Below are positions 48,860 to 62,140 of a stretch of DNA of 64,000 nt, piece by piece; the stretch's first letter is position 1, and each line of letters starts with the position of its first letter. The notes under the pieces are model-generated. The model did no database searches. It saw nothing but the letters and a program-made list of their open reading frames with translations, and was not told the DNA's origin. Source of the DNA: Monarcha castaneiventris obscurior (taxonomy: Eukaryota; Chordata; Aves; Passeriformes; Monarchidae); assembly GCA_026261815.1 (NCBI GenBank), contig JAMPIT010000059.1, forward strand, positions 23,050,001 to 23,114,000, read 5' to 3'. Both the position numbers and the translations under genes were made by a program.

Positions 48860-49990
48860 AATCAGAGAATATCTTGGATTGGAAGGGACCTACAAGGATT
48901 GTTGAGTTCTACTTGTAGCCCTGCTCAGGACATCCCCAATAGACACACCCTGTGCCTGAAAGCAGTGTCCAAATACTTCTTGAACTCTGTCAGGCTTGGT
49001 GCTGTGACCGCTTCCCTGGGGAGCTGTTCCAGTGCCCAAACACCCTCTGGGTGAAGAACCTTATTCTAATATCCAGCCTAAACCTTCCCTGACACAACTC
49101 CAGGCCATTCCCTCAGGTTCTGTCACTGGTCACCACAGAGAAGAAACCAGTGCCTGCCCCTCCTCTTCCCCTCATGAGGAAGTTGTAACTGTAATGAGGT
49201 CTCCCCTCAGTCTTCTCTTCTCCAGGCTGAACAGACCAGGTGCTCTCAGATACTCCTCATTATGGCTTCCCTACGAGGCCCTTCACCATCTTAATTGCCC
49301 TCCTTTGGATGCTCTCTAAAGAACTTAACGTAATTTTTATATTGTAGCACCCAAAACTGCCCCCAGCACTCGAGGTAAGGCTGCCTCAGTGCAGAGCAGA
49401 GCAGGACAATCCCCTCCCTTGCCCGGCTGGCGATGCTGTGCCTGATGCCCCCAGGACAGGGCTGGCCCTCCTGGCTGCCAGGGCACTGCTGGCTCATGGT
49501 CAACTTGTCATCAACCAGGACCCCCAGGTCCCTTTCTGCGGCACTGTTCTCCAGCTTCTTGCTGTCCAGTCTGTCCATGTATCCAGAGTTGCCCCATCCC
49601 AGGTGCAGAATCTGGCAGTTTGTTAAACTTCATACAGTTGGTGATTGCCCATCTCTCTGATTTGTTGAGATCTCCCTGCAGGGCTTCTCTGCCTGTGAGG
49701 GAATCAACAGCTTCTCCCAAATTAGAGTTGTTGGCAAACTCTGCATTGTGACCAATTGCTGTTTTTACCTTCAGGTGTTTTTTAGTGACTCCCAGAGCAA
49801 TCTTCTCCATAATCTTACTGGGCGTTGAAGTGAGACTGACACAGGCTTGTATATTCCAGGGTCATCCTTCTTGCTCTTCTTGAAAACTGGGACAACGTTT
49901 GCCAGCTTCCAGTCAACAGGGATCTATCCATAGTCCTAAGCCCTTTGAAAAATCATGTGATCACCTGTAATAATCTTTCCAGTAGTTAAA
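48860..49990 (-). mobile_element. CR1 LINE copy, reverse transcriptase to 3' end, internally deleted
   Basis: Reading the minus strand from 49990 downward: the block IPVDWKLANVVPVFKKSKK (with a stop before it) and KIMEKIAL match the first transcriptase motifs. At about 49760 the frame jumps to AEFANNSNLGEAVDSL, the catalytic FADD block with FADD changed to FANN, so the palm segment between is lost. REALQGDLNKSERWA and MKFNK follow, then a frameshift. AAERDLGVLVDDKLTMSQQC, IASRAREGIVLLCSAL and a decayed C-terminus come next. The 3' UTR ends near 48860 with the CR1 phrase seen on the plus strand as 'ttggattggaagggacct'. Stops and shifts make it inactive. Confidence 0.92.
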
Positions 49991-51689
49991 AGGACAATCT
50001 GTAGAATGTAACCATTATTTTCTGAAGAGAAGAGATTGCTTCTGAGATTGTATTACTTTGCCTCTTGCTTATTTTCTTGTTTTTCGTGAGTCCTTTTTAC
50101 TCAGAGTTTGAATTAAAATGCAGGAAACAGGGAGTTTTTCTTTGGACTTAGAAGGCAGTGTCTGTGTAGCTGTATTATAGATAAGATATAATAAACATCT
50201 AAGTTAACAAGGTGAAAATGGCCCCGAGCTTCAACTTTCAAGGCCTTTTAAGGCTCATATCACCCAAAGATGGATTTCCATGTAGATTATTTTTATTTAT
50301 AATCCAATAACTAACTATTCATGTCCCACACTGCAGATTTTTTTAACAAATACCAGAAAACCCAGATTTGTGAAGAAGAAAGAAGAAAGAAGTACAAACC
50401 CACACCCAAAATCCTCCATATTGTTACACACACATATATATATATACTATATTCCATAAACCTAAATTTCTACATTTGTACGTATTCCACCCAGTGACAT
50501 AACTTTAATTACACAGAGACAATCCCAGTGCTATCACACAATCTGGGGAGTCGTTCCCAAGGCCTAAGGTCAAATGGAGCGTGCTTTTGAGGATCATTGC
50601 TTGTCAGCACTGAAAGGCTGAAATTCTCAGAATTCAGGGTTCTAACAAGATTGTGGGGTTTTTTTGTTTGTTTCTTTTTTGTTTTCTCTTTAAGGTTAGT
50701 TTTTCATCATTTAGCGCCTAGGATTGCCTTGCCATGTAATCAACTTGATACCTATGTTAAGTATGAAGAAAATTGGGTGATTTCCTGGTCAGAGTGTGAG
50801 GCAGTGAGGGGGCAGCACCATCCCTTCACACAGCAGCTAGCTGCTAGATTGTTTTAATCATCCTGTGAGACAACACCTCCATGTTGAGCCTTTCTTCTGA
50901 AATTTTTTGATGACAACAACTTTCAGCATAAATTTCCTTTGATTAATCCACAAATTATGTTTGGTTTTTTTTCTTAATGTTTTGCTATTGCAGTACTCAT
51001 AAGTTGTTAATTTAATGTGGATTGATCAGTGCAGTTATCGGGGTTGATGCATGAAGAGTTTTCCTCAACAGTGAAATTTAAGAAGTTACATCTCCTGAAG
51101 TCAATCAGACTACTAAGCAGAAGAGTAGCAGCATTTCTATTTAATTTTCTTCCCACGGTAAATCACCATAACTTGAGTTTTGTTTTCAAACTGAAAAAAT
51201 ATCCTTTTAGCAGTGGTACTGTATCTTGTCTGCCTCACTTTTCATGTAAAATCCAAGTTTAAAACATAGGAGTTTAAACTGGTGAGGGTAATATCCAGGC
51301 AGAAAAAAACCCCAACAAACACATAAAACTACAGAGTCATAGTACAGAAAATTGTGTATTTTAATAAACCATATTTGTAGACTAAAAATTAAAAAAGAAA
51401 CTAACTATATCCTGCTTATTGCCAGAAAAGAATAATAAATACAAAGATAGCACTAGAGAGGGAATGTAATTACCTGATGACCACATGTTGAAACCTATCA
51501 TAGAAGGGAATTTGAATGAGTATCTCAAAAGATGGCATGGAAATTACAGGATGCATGGGCTGAGAGATTGTAATGAACTCCTCTGCCATATTCACAGACC
51601 TAAATTCCCGTGTATTATGCTGCTGACATTAAATCGCAGTGTATTATTCTGTCTGCTGCTTTACTAATGGTCCTTTTATAACATTTTTG
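49991..51689. other. no gene seen
   Basis: AT-rich, with a short (CA)n(TA)n microsatellite at 50425-50447 and a GAAGAAA run near 50370-50391. An 86-codon frame at 50597-50857 has no motif. Confidence 0.5.
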
Positions 51690-51855
51690 GAAGACACTGC
51701 CCAGGGAAGTGCTTGAGTTACCATCCTTGGAGGTAGTTAAAAGATGTGTAGATGAATGAGAGACATAGTTTAGTGTTGGACTTGGCAGTATTGGATTTGT
51801 GGTTGGACTTGATGATCCTAGAGGTTCTTTCCAACCTAAATAATTCCATGATCTA
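51690..51855 (+). mobile_element. CR1 LINE 3' end
   Basis: It begins in the last ORF2 codons ('ctgcccagggaagtgcttgag', matching the CR1 'W..LP.EV.E.P' region), continues with 'ttgtggttggacttgatgat' and ends 'ggttctttccaacctaaat' plus 'attccatgatct'. It is a typical 5'-truncated copy. Confidence 0.88.
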
Positions 51856-54800
51856 TGTCAACTTTGCTGTCTCTGTTCTCAGAGCAGTAACTCTCTTATA
51901 TTTGTATAACCTGTGTTATGTATAACATGTGTTAAACTCTGACTTAAAAGGCAGAGATCCTAATATATCTAGATTGTAATTGGTGTTCAAGGGTATGGAA
52001 TTGGATGGCCGGACTTTCCCACAGTCCTATTGTTAAACATGATGATTCTGGGAACCTCATAACAATAAAAACTGTAGGCAGCTGTCCAGACCTTGATGTC
52101 AGCACAGATTATATACATGAACACACGTGTTTATCCAATGGCTTCAACATCAGCTCAGAAAAAGAACTTCCCACCCAGAACCTCAGCAGAGAGACATAAA
52201 CATAATTATTTTTCTTTATTAGTTACAAAAAGACCTGCTAAAGCTTGACAAAAGTTAGTAGAGTTTTTTTTTAATTGAAAAATCTCAGCACTTAATTCTA
52301 ACTTCCCCATTTTGTCCGATATCTAGCTTACTTCTTGGCAAACAATAATTACCCAAGCAAAAATGCTCTGCGCTACTCCAAAAGAAGAAGAGGTCTTAAA
52401 AATCCCCCTCTAAATATCAGCTTCTAATGAACTACAAATCACAGAGATTTTTGTCTCTTGCTCCTTGTTTTTAAAATAATTAAAATATGTGTTTACTTAC
52501 TTCAATGTTTACTTTAAATCCTCAATAATCAAGGTAAAGGAAGCAAGTTTGTGTTTCTTTTACTTTGATCAAGTGTTAGACTTAATTGCTTGCTGAGTTG
52601 ACTGATATAACATTACAATTTAAAAGGAAGATTACAAATCTGGCTTTGCCTGGTGACTTCGGGGAAATGTTCTGAAAAAATAAGCCTCATAGTTTGTGTC
52701 AAATGTTAATGATTTGTTTTTAAGAGCAACTTTTGTTAACACTTGCGATTAAAGTAGGGCTAGATAGAGGCAATACCACTAATAGAGAGCAGCTGGGATT
52801 GCTATAAATGTGGATCTCTTCTTGTGGATTGGTTAGAAACTTTGCCCTGTGGCTGGTTCTGCTCCAGTAAATGCAGATACTTCAGTTAGAAATGGAGTTT
52901 TCATCTTCTTTTTAGATCCCAGCTGAAGCCCATATATTCTGATGAGAGAAGGAACTTGTTTTGTTGCTGTATATTGCATAAAACAGTTGGAGTTTTATGC
53001 AAAAGATAATGGTAAATTTTCCCAAGGGAAGAGAGGGAAGCAGAGGTACAGGGAAGGAGAGGAGATGCTCCTTTACAGCCGTCTGGCATCGCACGGTTTG
53101 CTTGATGATGTAATTATCCTGTCCTGTACTGTTTTCCAATATTGCAGGTGCACGATGTCTCAGAATCCTGTCACACGCGTGCTGCAATTTAGCTTTGTGT
53201 CCCCACTGCTTTTTTCAGCGCTTGTTGGCTCTCAAACTTTTTATGGCAGCATATGGCTGTCTGATGTTAGCATTTCACCGTGGACAGCATAATGAAGATC
53301 CAACAGTCTATTGCTCCCCTAAGCCTCGTGCCAGCTAAGTGGGGGTGAACTTCTCTGGCAGATGTAATGCTGCTTCAGGAGAGCTTGACATGAATTTCTG
53401 GAATGTGAACAAGGACTCTCTCCACCTTCCCATCCCTAATTAAAATTGTACAATCTTGGGTTTTGTTCCAGCCCTACTTAGGTTCTGGCTTATTTTGATT
53501 TTGAAAATACTAATTTTTTTTAAATACGTAGAGTTTGCTTGTTTTGCTGTCCTTTCATAATGTGTCCATGGTTTTGGTCTCTATTAGCTCAGCTGGTGAG
53601 GAATAGGATCACGAATGGAAATGTTGACGTTGTCCAATGCCTTAATAGTAACTGGCTCTACTACCTTTTGATTTAGTTTTGGTCCTATGTTGCTACCAAT
53701 TTTTACTAGCTTTTGTGTGGAAGGATAAACTGTTCTTACTTTCTTTTTCTTCTGCTTCCACAGCTTCCAATATTTATGGTCTAAATATTTTTTCAAATTG
53801 ATAGTGTTTTAAATTGTTGACAGATATAGGCAAACAATATTTTGGAAGTTTAATAAAATACCATGTGGCCTGCATACCTACAGGTAGTTCTTAGTGGGGA
53901 AAATACTACAGTGTTTAGGAGTGTAAATTTTGTACTTCATCATCTATTTTTGGTGGAAGGAACAGAAAGTTCAATGGAGGAATGGTGATATATCTGAGTG
54001 GAAATGTTAATATAGGTTTTGTAAAAATGTATATGTTTATGGAAATAGACTGGAACATACACATTACTTATCTCATTTAAATAACTGGTGATTTGGAGGA
54101 AGGTTGTTAAGTACTGCCTGGGTTAGGAAACTGGCCTAAAATTTTCATTATTTTGGGGTTGCTCTCATACTTTAAAGCCAACTGTGCTGTGGCGATGTGT
54201 TTTTTGATAGTATTAGAGTCAAGGGTAATTCAGAGGAAGGGTCAACATTAGCCACTTAGATGGAATATTTAGAGGATAAGCCCCTCACTCCTTGCCTGGA
54301 AATTTCTTAGGACTCAATGTCCCAGTACAATTGTCAGAAATTTGGCATAGTGTTGTTTGATATTTTTAGTAAGATAGGAACTCAAAAATTTCACCCGTCA
54401 GTTAAAGTCCAGTATTTATTATGCGGTCATCATGTTTTATATGTTTGTTTAAATAAATTCATTGATGATCTTCTCAAAAGTAATGGGGTATTTTGGTATT
54501 ACCTCTTCCCCTGCAAGTTTGTTCTGGTACCTGAGTGCTCTGATGGTTAGCAGTATGACATTTTCCATGTTAAATTCATTCTTGGATAGTTTTGTTTGTT
54601 CGTTGTTTGATGGAGTAGCTTATTTCTAGATGCATTTAGAGACAATATTTATATGCTATTTCTGTTCATAATTTGTAGTGGTTATAAAGCTTACATGGCA
54701 TTGATGTTTCTTCTGTGGCACAAATTTAAATCCAGGGGATAAAACAAGTCTATTCAGACTGTAAAGATTGAATCAAACCAAATCCTTGATAGCTGGTTTC

Positions 54801-57800
54801 AGTTTTTGAATCCATGAAAATCACTAAGGGCCATATGAATGCTGGAGGAAATCTAAGGCTGCAGTCCAGTGATGTTGAAATTTTAAAGTACAGCCTAAGT
54901 AGTTGCTATGAAAAGGTCAAAAAGCTGCAAGCAGTTTGAGTGAACAGATTACCAGGACCACTCTGGACAATTTATACTTTGTAGGTAACAAAAAGACAGT
55001 GGAAACTACTGCTCGTGAGGAGCTTCTTAGGTTGACTGAATCCCTACTCAAGGGACAACATTAATATTGATTCCAGTGGCAGAAGAAGAATCAAAGCAAG
55101 TGTTTTGCCATCTTTCTATCTTGTGATATGTATGAGCTTAAGGGAGTGGTTTCTACTGTAAAAAAAAAAAATTGTTTTATGTTAATTGCATGCTAATATC
55201 GACTATTAGTAGTGCTGGTCTGAGAAACAATTGAGAAACCACAGTTGCTTGTCTCGCTTTCTGGTGTCTTGAAGTCCTGAATAGAACATTTGAATCAAGC
55301 CGCAGATCAGTTACGTTTCTTGTTTCTGTTTGGTAAATGATCACTGGAATGACTAGGAAATACCATGTCCTGCCAAATCTGAGCCAGATACAGCAGATGT
55401 TGCTCAGCAGATAGTCTAGGGGTTTTTAAGAAAGACCACGGTGATGGAAAGGCTTTGCTGTAACTTCTGCCCTATAGTAAAAGCAGTTTATAAAAGACAA
55501 AGATATTTTAAAAAGGATAATGTACTAAAATATTTAGACTATTGCCATAGTCTGTTTAGCTTAAAAGAGAGGCAACTGGGAATATAATGGCACTATGTTA
55601 TTCTTGACTGTACCGGTCAGGACAGCAAAACACCCTCCCAATATCCTTCTGTTCTGACTGCCAGGTCTACAAAACAAATTTGATGTGGTACCTGTCTGGC
55701 CTCGAGTTAGCTACATGTCTGAGCAAGAGGCTTCCAAAGCCTTGATAGGCACGTGTCCCCTTCACTTGGGTGATGCTTTTAAACTCAGTCTTTCTCCTGG
55801 GATCTGTTGGAGCAATGCTGCAGCTGTGCCTTTGCCTGGCCACGTGTCTTGCTGCACCTTGGCTTTCTGGCTGGCCTTAGACTTGCCTCATCACCTTGGG
55901 CTTCTCTGGAGATCGCTGATCTTCAGTGGAATTTGTCACCATCCTCAGGCTCATTCTGTTCAGCTTTTGTGGGTGCCATGAGTCGGTGCCCATGCCAGTG
56001 AGGGTACTGCCCTTTCAGGCTTGCTGTCACACTCAGGTGCCGGGTCACCTCCCTTTACTGAGCAACTCACTCTTGCTACTCCCTACTGATAGCTGCTAAT
56101 ATATTTTTGAGCATAAAGATCCCCAGTTTTTGGTCATGTCGGGGTGATTTGCAAAACAAAGGATTTTTTTATAGCATAGCTTTTCTTCAGTTCCATGACA
56201 GAATTTTTATGATAAAATAAATCTGTTCCATCCCCTGATATTCAAGGTTAAAGTGTATGGTGTTTGATCCTCTTCCAGTTTTTTAATCAGGATCTTTGAT
56301 GGATACAGCACTGTTCTTTTTTTCCTAAATGTTCTGAAGAATATTTCTATAGTGTAGGAATGCACTCTAGAATACGGATTTGTTTCCAATTATCCTGATG
56401 GACTACAGTGCTCCACAAAATCATTAAGATAATTCTGATGACTGTGCTCTTGAAACAGACATAGCAAAATATGCATCTGATTAGGAATAATTTGGCATAA
56501 CCTGGCTATAGTCAGCACTCAATTTATACACTGGCCTTTGTGAAATACATTGTATATAGATCCATAATTGTAGCTGGACAACAGAGGGTTAAAGGCACCT
56601 GTAGATTACCCCCTTTTTTCAACACCTTATTCAGTACTACACTCTCATATAAGGCATTGGCAAATACAGAACCAATGCCCTTTTAGTTAATGGTCAGACA
56701 AAATCTGGATTCAGTGTTACCTGAAAATGAGTTCTCTGTTTGGGTGCCATTACTGCCTTTGGTATTGATGGATATATGTGGCTTCTGGCTGTTTAGATGC
56801 ATGCTGTCTTATGTCTAATGCAGCAAGGTGTAATCTGTAACAGTAACATTTTGGAGTGCTGCAGGATCCTCAGGATTGAAATCCTTACAGTCACAAGGTA
56901 TTTTTGTTTTGCTAGGAATGTATTGGGAATGAAAGACAGTAAAATGCTGAAGCAACTTTTCTCATGCTGAGGCTGAAGTATTATATTGAGTAGCATGAGA
57001 CTGAAATCAATAGCTGGGAAACTGGAGACAGCAAAGGAGCACAGAGTTGTTTTGGTTAGTGGGCTCAGCTGAGGAAGCAGAAGATGGGTAAGGTTACAGT
57101 ATGAGGATCAGAGTTTTCTGGGTGTGGAATTAGAATCGGTGTTTTCATGTTTAGTTGCTAAAAGCTCTCCTTTACCTGTTTGCAAATTGGACATGGGATT
57201 GGGTTAGTCACATTTCTTATATAAAAGAGAGAGTATTCTGAGTCAGGTCATTTCTGATTAATGAAATGCCACAGTGACAATCTACACTAAGTGGTACAGA
57301 GACAGTAAAACACAAGACTGGTTACAGGCCTGCAGAGAGTCTTCAATTGCAGTGATAATAGTAGAGCCCTGTAATCCACTGCATAGTTCTGAGCCTGTTT
57401 TAATTAGACTTAATTCGTGGCTTTCTCTAGCATTCAACCCGATGGCACCTTGGTTTAGCTGCTTTCCTCTGTTTTGGCATGTATAATAGTCACTTGCCCT
57501 TGCTTCAAGCAAACCTTACTGCTTTGTACTATCTCCATGTCTTGCTACACATCCTCGTACAAAACACTGCGCTAGTGCAGAAGATGCCTGTTGAAAAGAA
57601 TGCTACAGCATTGTAAGTCAGTGTGCCATATCAAATCACACAGACTCTGAGCTCACAAAGGCCTAGTAAAACTTCATGGCATCTGACAACAAACCTGGAA
57701 TGGGTGCTTAAAGATTATGTGTCAAAGTTCAGAGGTCACCAGAGTGAGAGATGTTACCAAAGGTTGCTTAGTGTTGTTAAGTACATTTTTCAGGTGACAC

Positions 57801-57829
57801 TAGGAAGCTGATGGGCAGAACATGAGGGA
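51856..57829. other. 6 kb stretch, no gene seen
   Basis: Mostly AT-rich. Two blocks stand out. 52900-53460 has scattered CpGs ('ggcatcgcacgg', 'cacacgcgtgc') and little repeat character. 55640-56060 is GC-elevated ('ggccacgtgtcttgctgcacc') and looks like an unrecognised old repeat. No exon structure is visible in either. Confidence 0.4.
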
Positions 57830-58560
57830 TGTGTAGATACTTGGAATGTAAGGACATCTAGTTGATGGGCATATATAGTTAATAGGTATTCAAGATAAAA
57901 ACAAAAGACCAGAGACAGTAAGAGTAATCAACCCCACCTAGATACACAAACGCTAAGGAACAGGAGAAAAGACAGTCCAAAGAGCATATCTCAGACGAGG
58001 GATTGAGGAAATGCAACTGAGGGAGCAACTCAAAGTTGTGGAGATTAATATTTTTTAAATGATAAGTGGGGGATGTTTATATCTGAGATATTTGAGAAGG
58101 CTTGTGAGATTATGTGAAACTTATAGTGGGATGTTATAGGGTCAATGAGGCAATGTGCAAAATTATTCTGTGATGTTAGGGATGGAGCCAAAGCCAGGGA
58201 AAGGATTGGAGGTAGGTTGGAGGAGGAAGAAGCATGGGAAAATGGAAATAAGGAGGACAAAAGGAGACAGTCCCGTTTTAACTTGCTTGCCGTGTATGTT
58301 TGTTTGAGCTCCATCCCCGACCACTGTAGTTCTTAAACATGTTCTTGTCGTTCTTAAGGGTGCTCCTAAACTCCATTCCTAACTCTTTCCTGTGTGATCT
58401 TGCTGTCTGTGTGGTGGTGCCTCGCTAGCATACTTTAAAGAGGACTAGCTGACAAGTGGGAGAACACTAGAACCTTGAAAGACCCAAGGTTAGACCTGGT
58501 CAGGGACCAGGTCTGGGACCAATTTTAAATGAGGCCATGGGCTTGGGCTCAGGCTCTGAT
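57830..58560 (+). other. possible decayed retroviral LTR/leader
   Basis: The part 58270-58500 ('cccgttttaacttgcttgccgtg', 'tgtggtggtgcctcgctagc', 'gacaagtgggagaac') resembles R-U5/leader sequence of bird class I retroviruses as I remember them. A perfect hairpin follows at 58492-58514. I found no TG...CA ends, primer site or target duplication, so this remains a guess. Confidence 0.2.
58492..58514. repeat. perfect 10-bp inverted repeat, 3-base loop
   Basis: AGACCTGGTC, AGG, GACCAGGTCT: all ten pairs match. As RNA or single-stranded DNA it would fold into a tight hairpin. Confidence 0.9.
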
Positions 58561-61500
58561 TGCTACCCTTTTCCCAAACTTCCATTTGTCTTTAGCATAC
58601 CAGAAGCTTCAAATGGGAGAAGAACCCTCTGAGGTCCAGAAAGCACTTAAAAAAAATCTAGATATATGGTCTGAGGTACAAATGGCTCCAAACATTCAGG
58701 GCTGATGGTAACGCACAAGGGAGATATCAAATGCCTTCAAAAGTAAGGAAAACTCACTAGTACTGGAGTTGTAACAGGCTGTTACAATATCATTAACAGG
58801 TAGCACTTGTCATTAGCACTGGTCATTAGCAGTGGTCTTAAACATTGCCTGCCCTCACAAATGCAGGCATAGAAAAATAAAATAAAACAAAAACCACCAC
58901 CTCCCTCCCCCCTCCCCACCCCCCATAATAATCATCAAGAGAGAAAAGTAGGCTTGAATTTATCTATCCAGGCTCAGTTTGCTTTCTCTTCCTTAGTGTA
59001 GGCACATTCAAAAGGAATTCAAAAGTTTTGTAAACCAGTCAAGGCTTACCTGGGGATCACCTAGCATTTAATGAGCTCCACAAACTTTTGCAGTTATTCT
59101 TTTCTTTCTAAAGAACAGGTAATTAGTCCATTTTCTTGTACTATCAGTGGTACATGACAGTGGAGATTCCATATTTTCTCATTTATACTGTCAAAACATG
59201 ACTTGTGCCATTAGTTTCAGTCATTTTGTGTTTACTAATAGATTCTCATGCCATGAACCATCAGCATATTCATGGTAATTACCAAGCCTCTTCTCCTGGT
59301 CACTCTTCAAGCTTCGTGGCTGTAGTTTTTGTTCTGAGAGCAATGTTCTTTTTTTCCATTATTGGAGATGGGGAAGAAAAGCATCTTCCAGATGAGTTGA
59401 TTAGCACAAGTAGGGATAAAAAAAAAAAATCACTTGAACTGCCAAGGACCTCTGTGCCTCCTGACCCCTAAGTAAGTAAAGCTCTTTCAATGCCTTGCTG
59501 TGTTGAGAATCAAGGTCCTTTTCCTTTCTCAAATTGAAGTGCTGTAACTCTCTGTTGCTAAATGATCCATGTCAATTATATTTTGCTTGTGTACATATTT
59601 TCCCTCAGTTCAATTGCAGGATACTGTAGCTTTTATGGTTTGAAATTCAGCTTTTGACTGGACAAATAAGTCTGACTTGCAGTCAATAATGTCAATAAGT
59701 AACAGCTATCTACCTTGCCTTATTTGACAGAGTTTTCTCCATTATTTCCCTTTCATGAAATATTCTTTTGGAATAAAACTAAAGTTAAAAGAAGAAGAGA
59801 GAAATATTTTTAAGTTGCCTTATATATGCAGACCAAAGTGACAATAAGGCCTTCTGGGTTTTTATGCAAGTGGTTTGAAAACAAATTTTACGTGTGCTAC
59901 TGACAGTATCATTCAAATAATGTAAAAACATTATGGTCACAGTTTCTATGCTAAAGAACTTCACCATGGCTATACTCATTCCACTATAATCTACATATTG
60001 ACTAACATATTATATGTATAGTGTAGCCACAGCTGCAAATGATAATGCAGGGAAAATTCCTTTCTCCTTTGAGATATTATTTCTTGCAACTGAAAAGGAG
60101 AACTGTAGGGTGTTCTGACTCAGTTGCTTCACCTATATCCAGATCACATGTTACAGATCAGATAAACAAATGTTAACCTGTGAGTGATGCAACAGTTTGC
60201 GAAATTTTGAAGGAAGTAGAAATTCTGCTTAATACATGTTGTTCATATTAGTCTGAAGTTCAGAGATTTAGGTAGAATATTTTTTTTCAGTAATCCTTTC
60301 ACAAGTGATTTCTGTAAAAAAATTCTAAGGTTTTTTTGTTTGTTTGTTTTTTGCTTTTAATATTATGTAGAACATAGAAAAGTCTCACTCTACATCCCAA
60401 GTTGTTCCTAGAATAAAAATTATTTAAGGATCAGTATTTTTGTAATGTTTTTGTAACCACAGGCTGGCACTGGTTATTTTAATAATTTGTAAATTTAGGG
60501 AACTTAGGCAATACAAATAACATAGTGTTTATTGGGGTTTTTCTTAATAATTTGTACACACCCTTAATATAGGAATAGTGAATGCATTAAATAAAACATT
60601 TAAAGCTAGGTTGTTTTATTTGGGTTTTTTTTTTATTTATTTGTAGGTGCCCAGGTGTAGTTCTGATCATCAGTCTAAAAGCAACCAATCTTGCAGAAAT
60701 GTCAGGTCTTGTATAAATAACAGAATTGTTTGCTTTCTTGAAAACTACAGTAAATGCTTTCTTGTCTCGCTGAATGTGTTTGCTATGCAAGTCAACCTAA
60801 TAGACTGTCAATACTTGTCTACCATACTCAAGAGTGGACCAGATTGCATTATGTACCTGCATTTTTGATTGTTCTTTTATTTTATGTCTTCATCAGTTGT
60901 TTCCTTAAAAATATTAACCTTTAGGGGTTTTTTAACCATCATTCTTCCCTATTAGTTTGACTCTGTCCCACTTTTTAGGACTAATGTTCTTCCTTTTCTG
61001 CTTTAGGTAATCAGACACTGCACAGCTGTTTACCTGTGTTATCTAGCAATAAAGTAATGCTATTAATTTATACACCATCAATATTGAGCGTATAGTAGTA
61101 ACAGTGTTAGTGCAATGAGATGCTACTGGCTAAAAGACAGTACGGAAAAGTGAAAAAATATTCTTCTGGTCTTCGTCTCTGAGACAAAACCAAATGTAGT
61201 GGCAGGATGGGAGTTTCTTAAACAACAAAGTGGCAAAATCAAAATTTTGAAGCCCATCAGAATGAAGGGAAGAGTTTCACGCTTCAGAAAAGTAAGTCGT
61301 ATAGATGGGACCTGCATGACAACAGCAAATCCAGACTATGTGGCTGAGGTTTGAAAAAAGAGTGATTTGAAAAAGAAAGAGAAACCAGAGTTTCATCAGA
61401 TATAAAAAATATTACAATATCAGCATTCTAATGACAATTCTTTGTTTTAAACTGCTCTTTGTTGGAATAAATAAGGTTTTTCTGATTTTCCTGTAGGCTG

Positions 61501-61755
61501 TCCCTAAGGCAATCATCCTCACAGATGCACAACAAACATCTGTTGGGAATACTTTTTTATTGCCATCCAGGTTACTAGTATAAAGCAGCATTATTCACTG
61601 CTCAAGAGGCAAGTACATGTGTTGCTGTCCAAAGTTAAGAAAATCTGGATATTAGCACACAGTGCTGTACAAAATCTATTTTCTTCATGCAAGTAAAGTA
61701 TTAATGCATCCTTTGTAAATGTCTGCTCTTGTGAATGGACACACTGTATAGACAG
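58561..61755. other. no gene seen
   Basis: AT-rich with a C-rich stretch at about 58894-58925 ('ccacctccctcccccctcc'). T runs near 60337 and 60625. No repeat family recognised. Confidence 0.5.
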
Positions 61756-62140
61756 TCACAGAATCACAGAATTGCTCAACCTCCCTGCTTGTGGTTGGGA
61801 GAGACCACCATGGGTCATCTGGTCCAACCTCCCTGCTCAAACAGGGTCATCTTAGAGCACATTGTGCTGAAATACATCCAGATTGGTCTTGAATATCTCC
61901 AGTGAGGGAGACTCTACAACCTCTCTGGGCAATCTTTTCCAGTGCTCGGGCACCTATGCAATAAAGTTGTCCCTAGTATTCCTGTGGAAATACCTGTGCA
62001 TCAGTTTTTGCCCATTGCGTCTTGTTCTATTGGTCAGCAACACTGACGAGAGCCTGTATTCATCCTCTTGACATCCCTCCCTTTAGATATTTATGCACAT
62101 TATAAGGTTCCCTCTCAGTCACATCTCAAGGCTGAAAAGT
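61756..62140 (-). mobile_element. CR1 LINE 3' part
   Basis: Plus-strand reading starts 'tcacagaatcacagaattg', the reverse complement of the CR1 terminal repeat, then 'ggttgggagagaccaccatggg', 'ctggtccaacctccctgctc', 'gcttgaatatctccag'-like, 'ccttcc'-type and 'ctgggcaatcttttccagtgctc' phrases typical of the CR1 3' UTR. It breaks off near 62140 at 'tctcaaggctgaaaagt', short of any substantial ORF2 part. Well preserved for a 3' UTR fragment. Confidence 0.9.
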
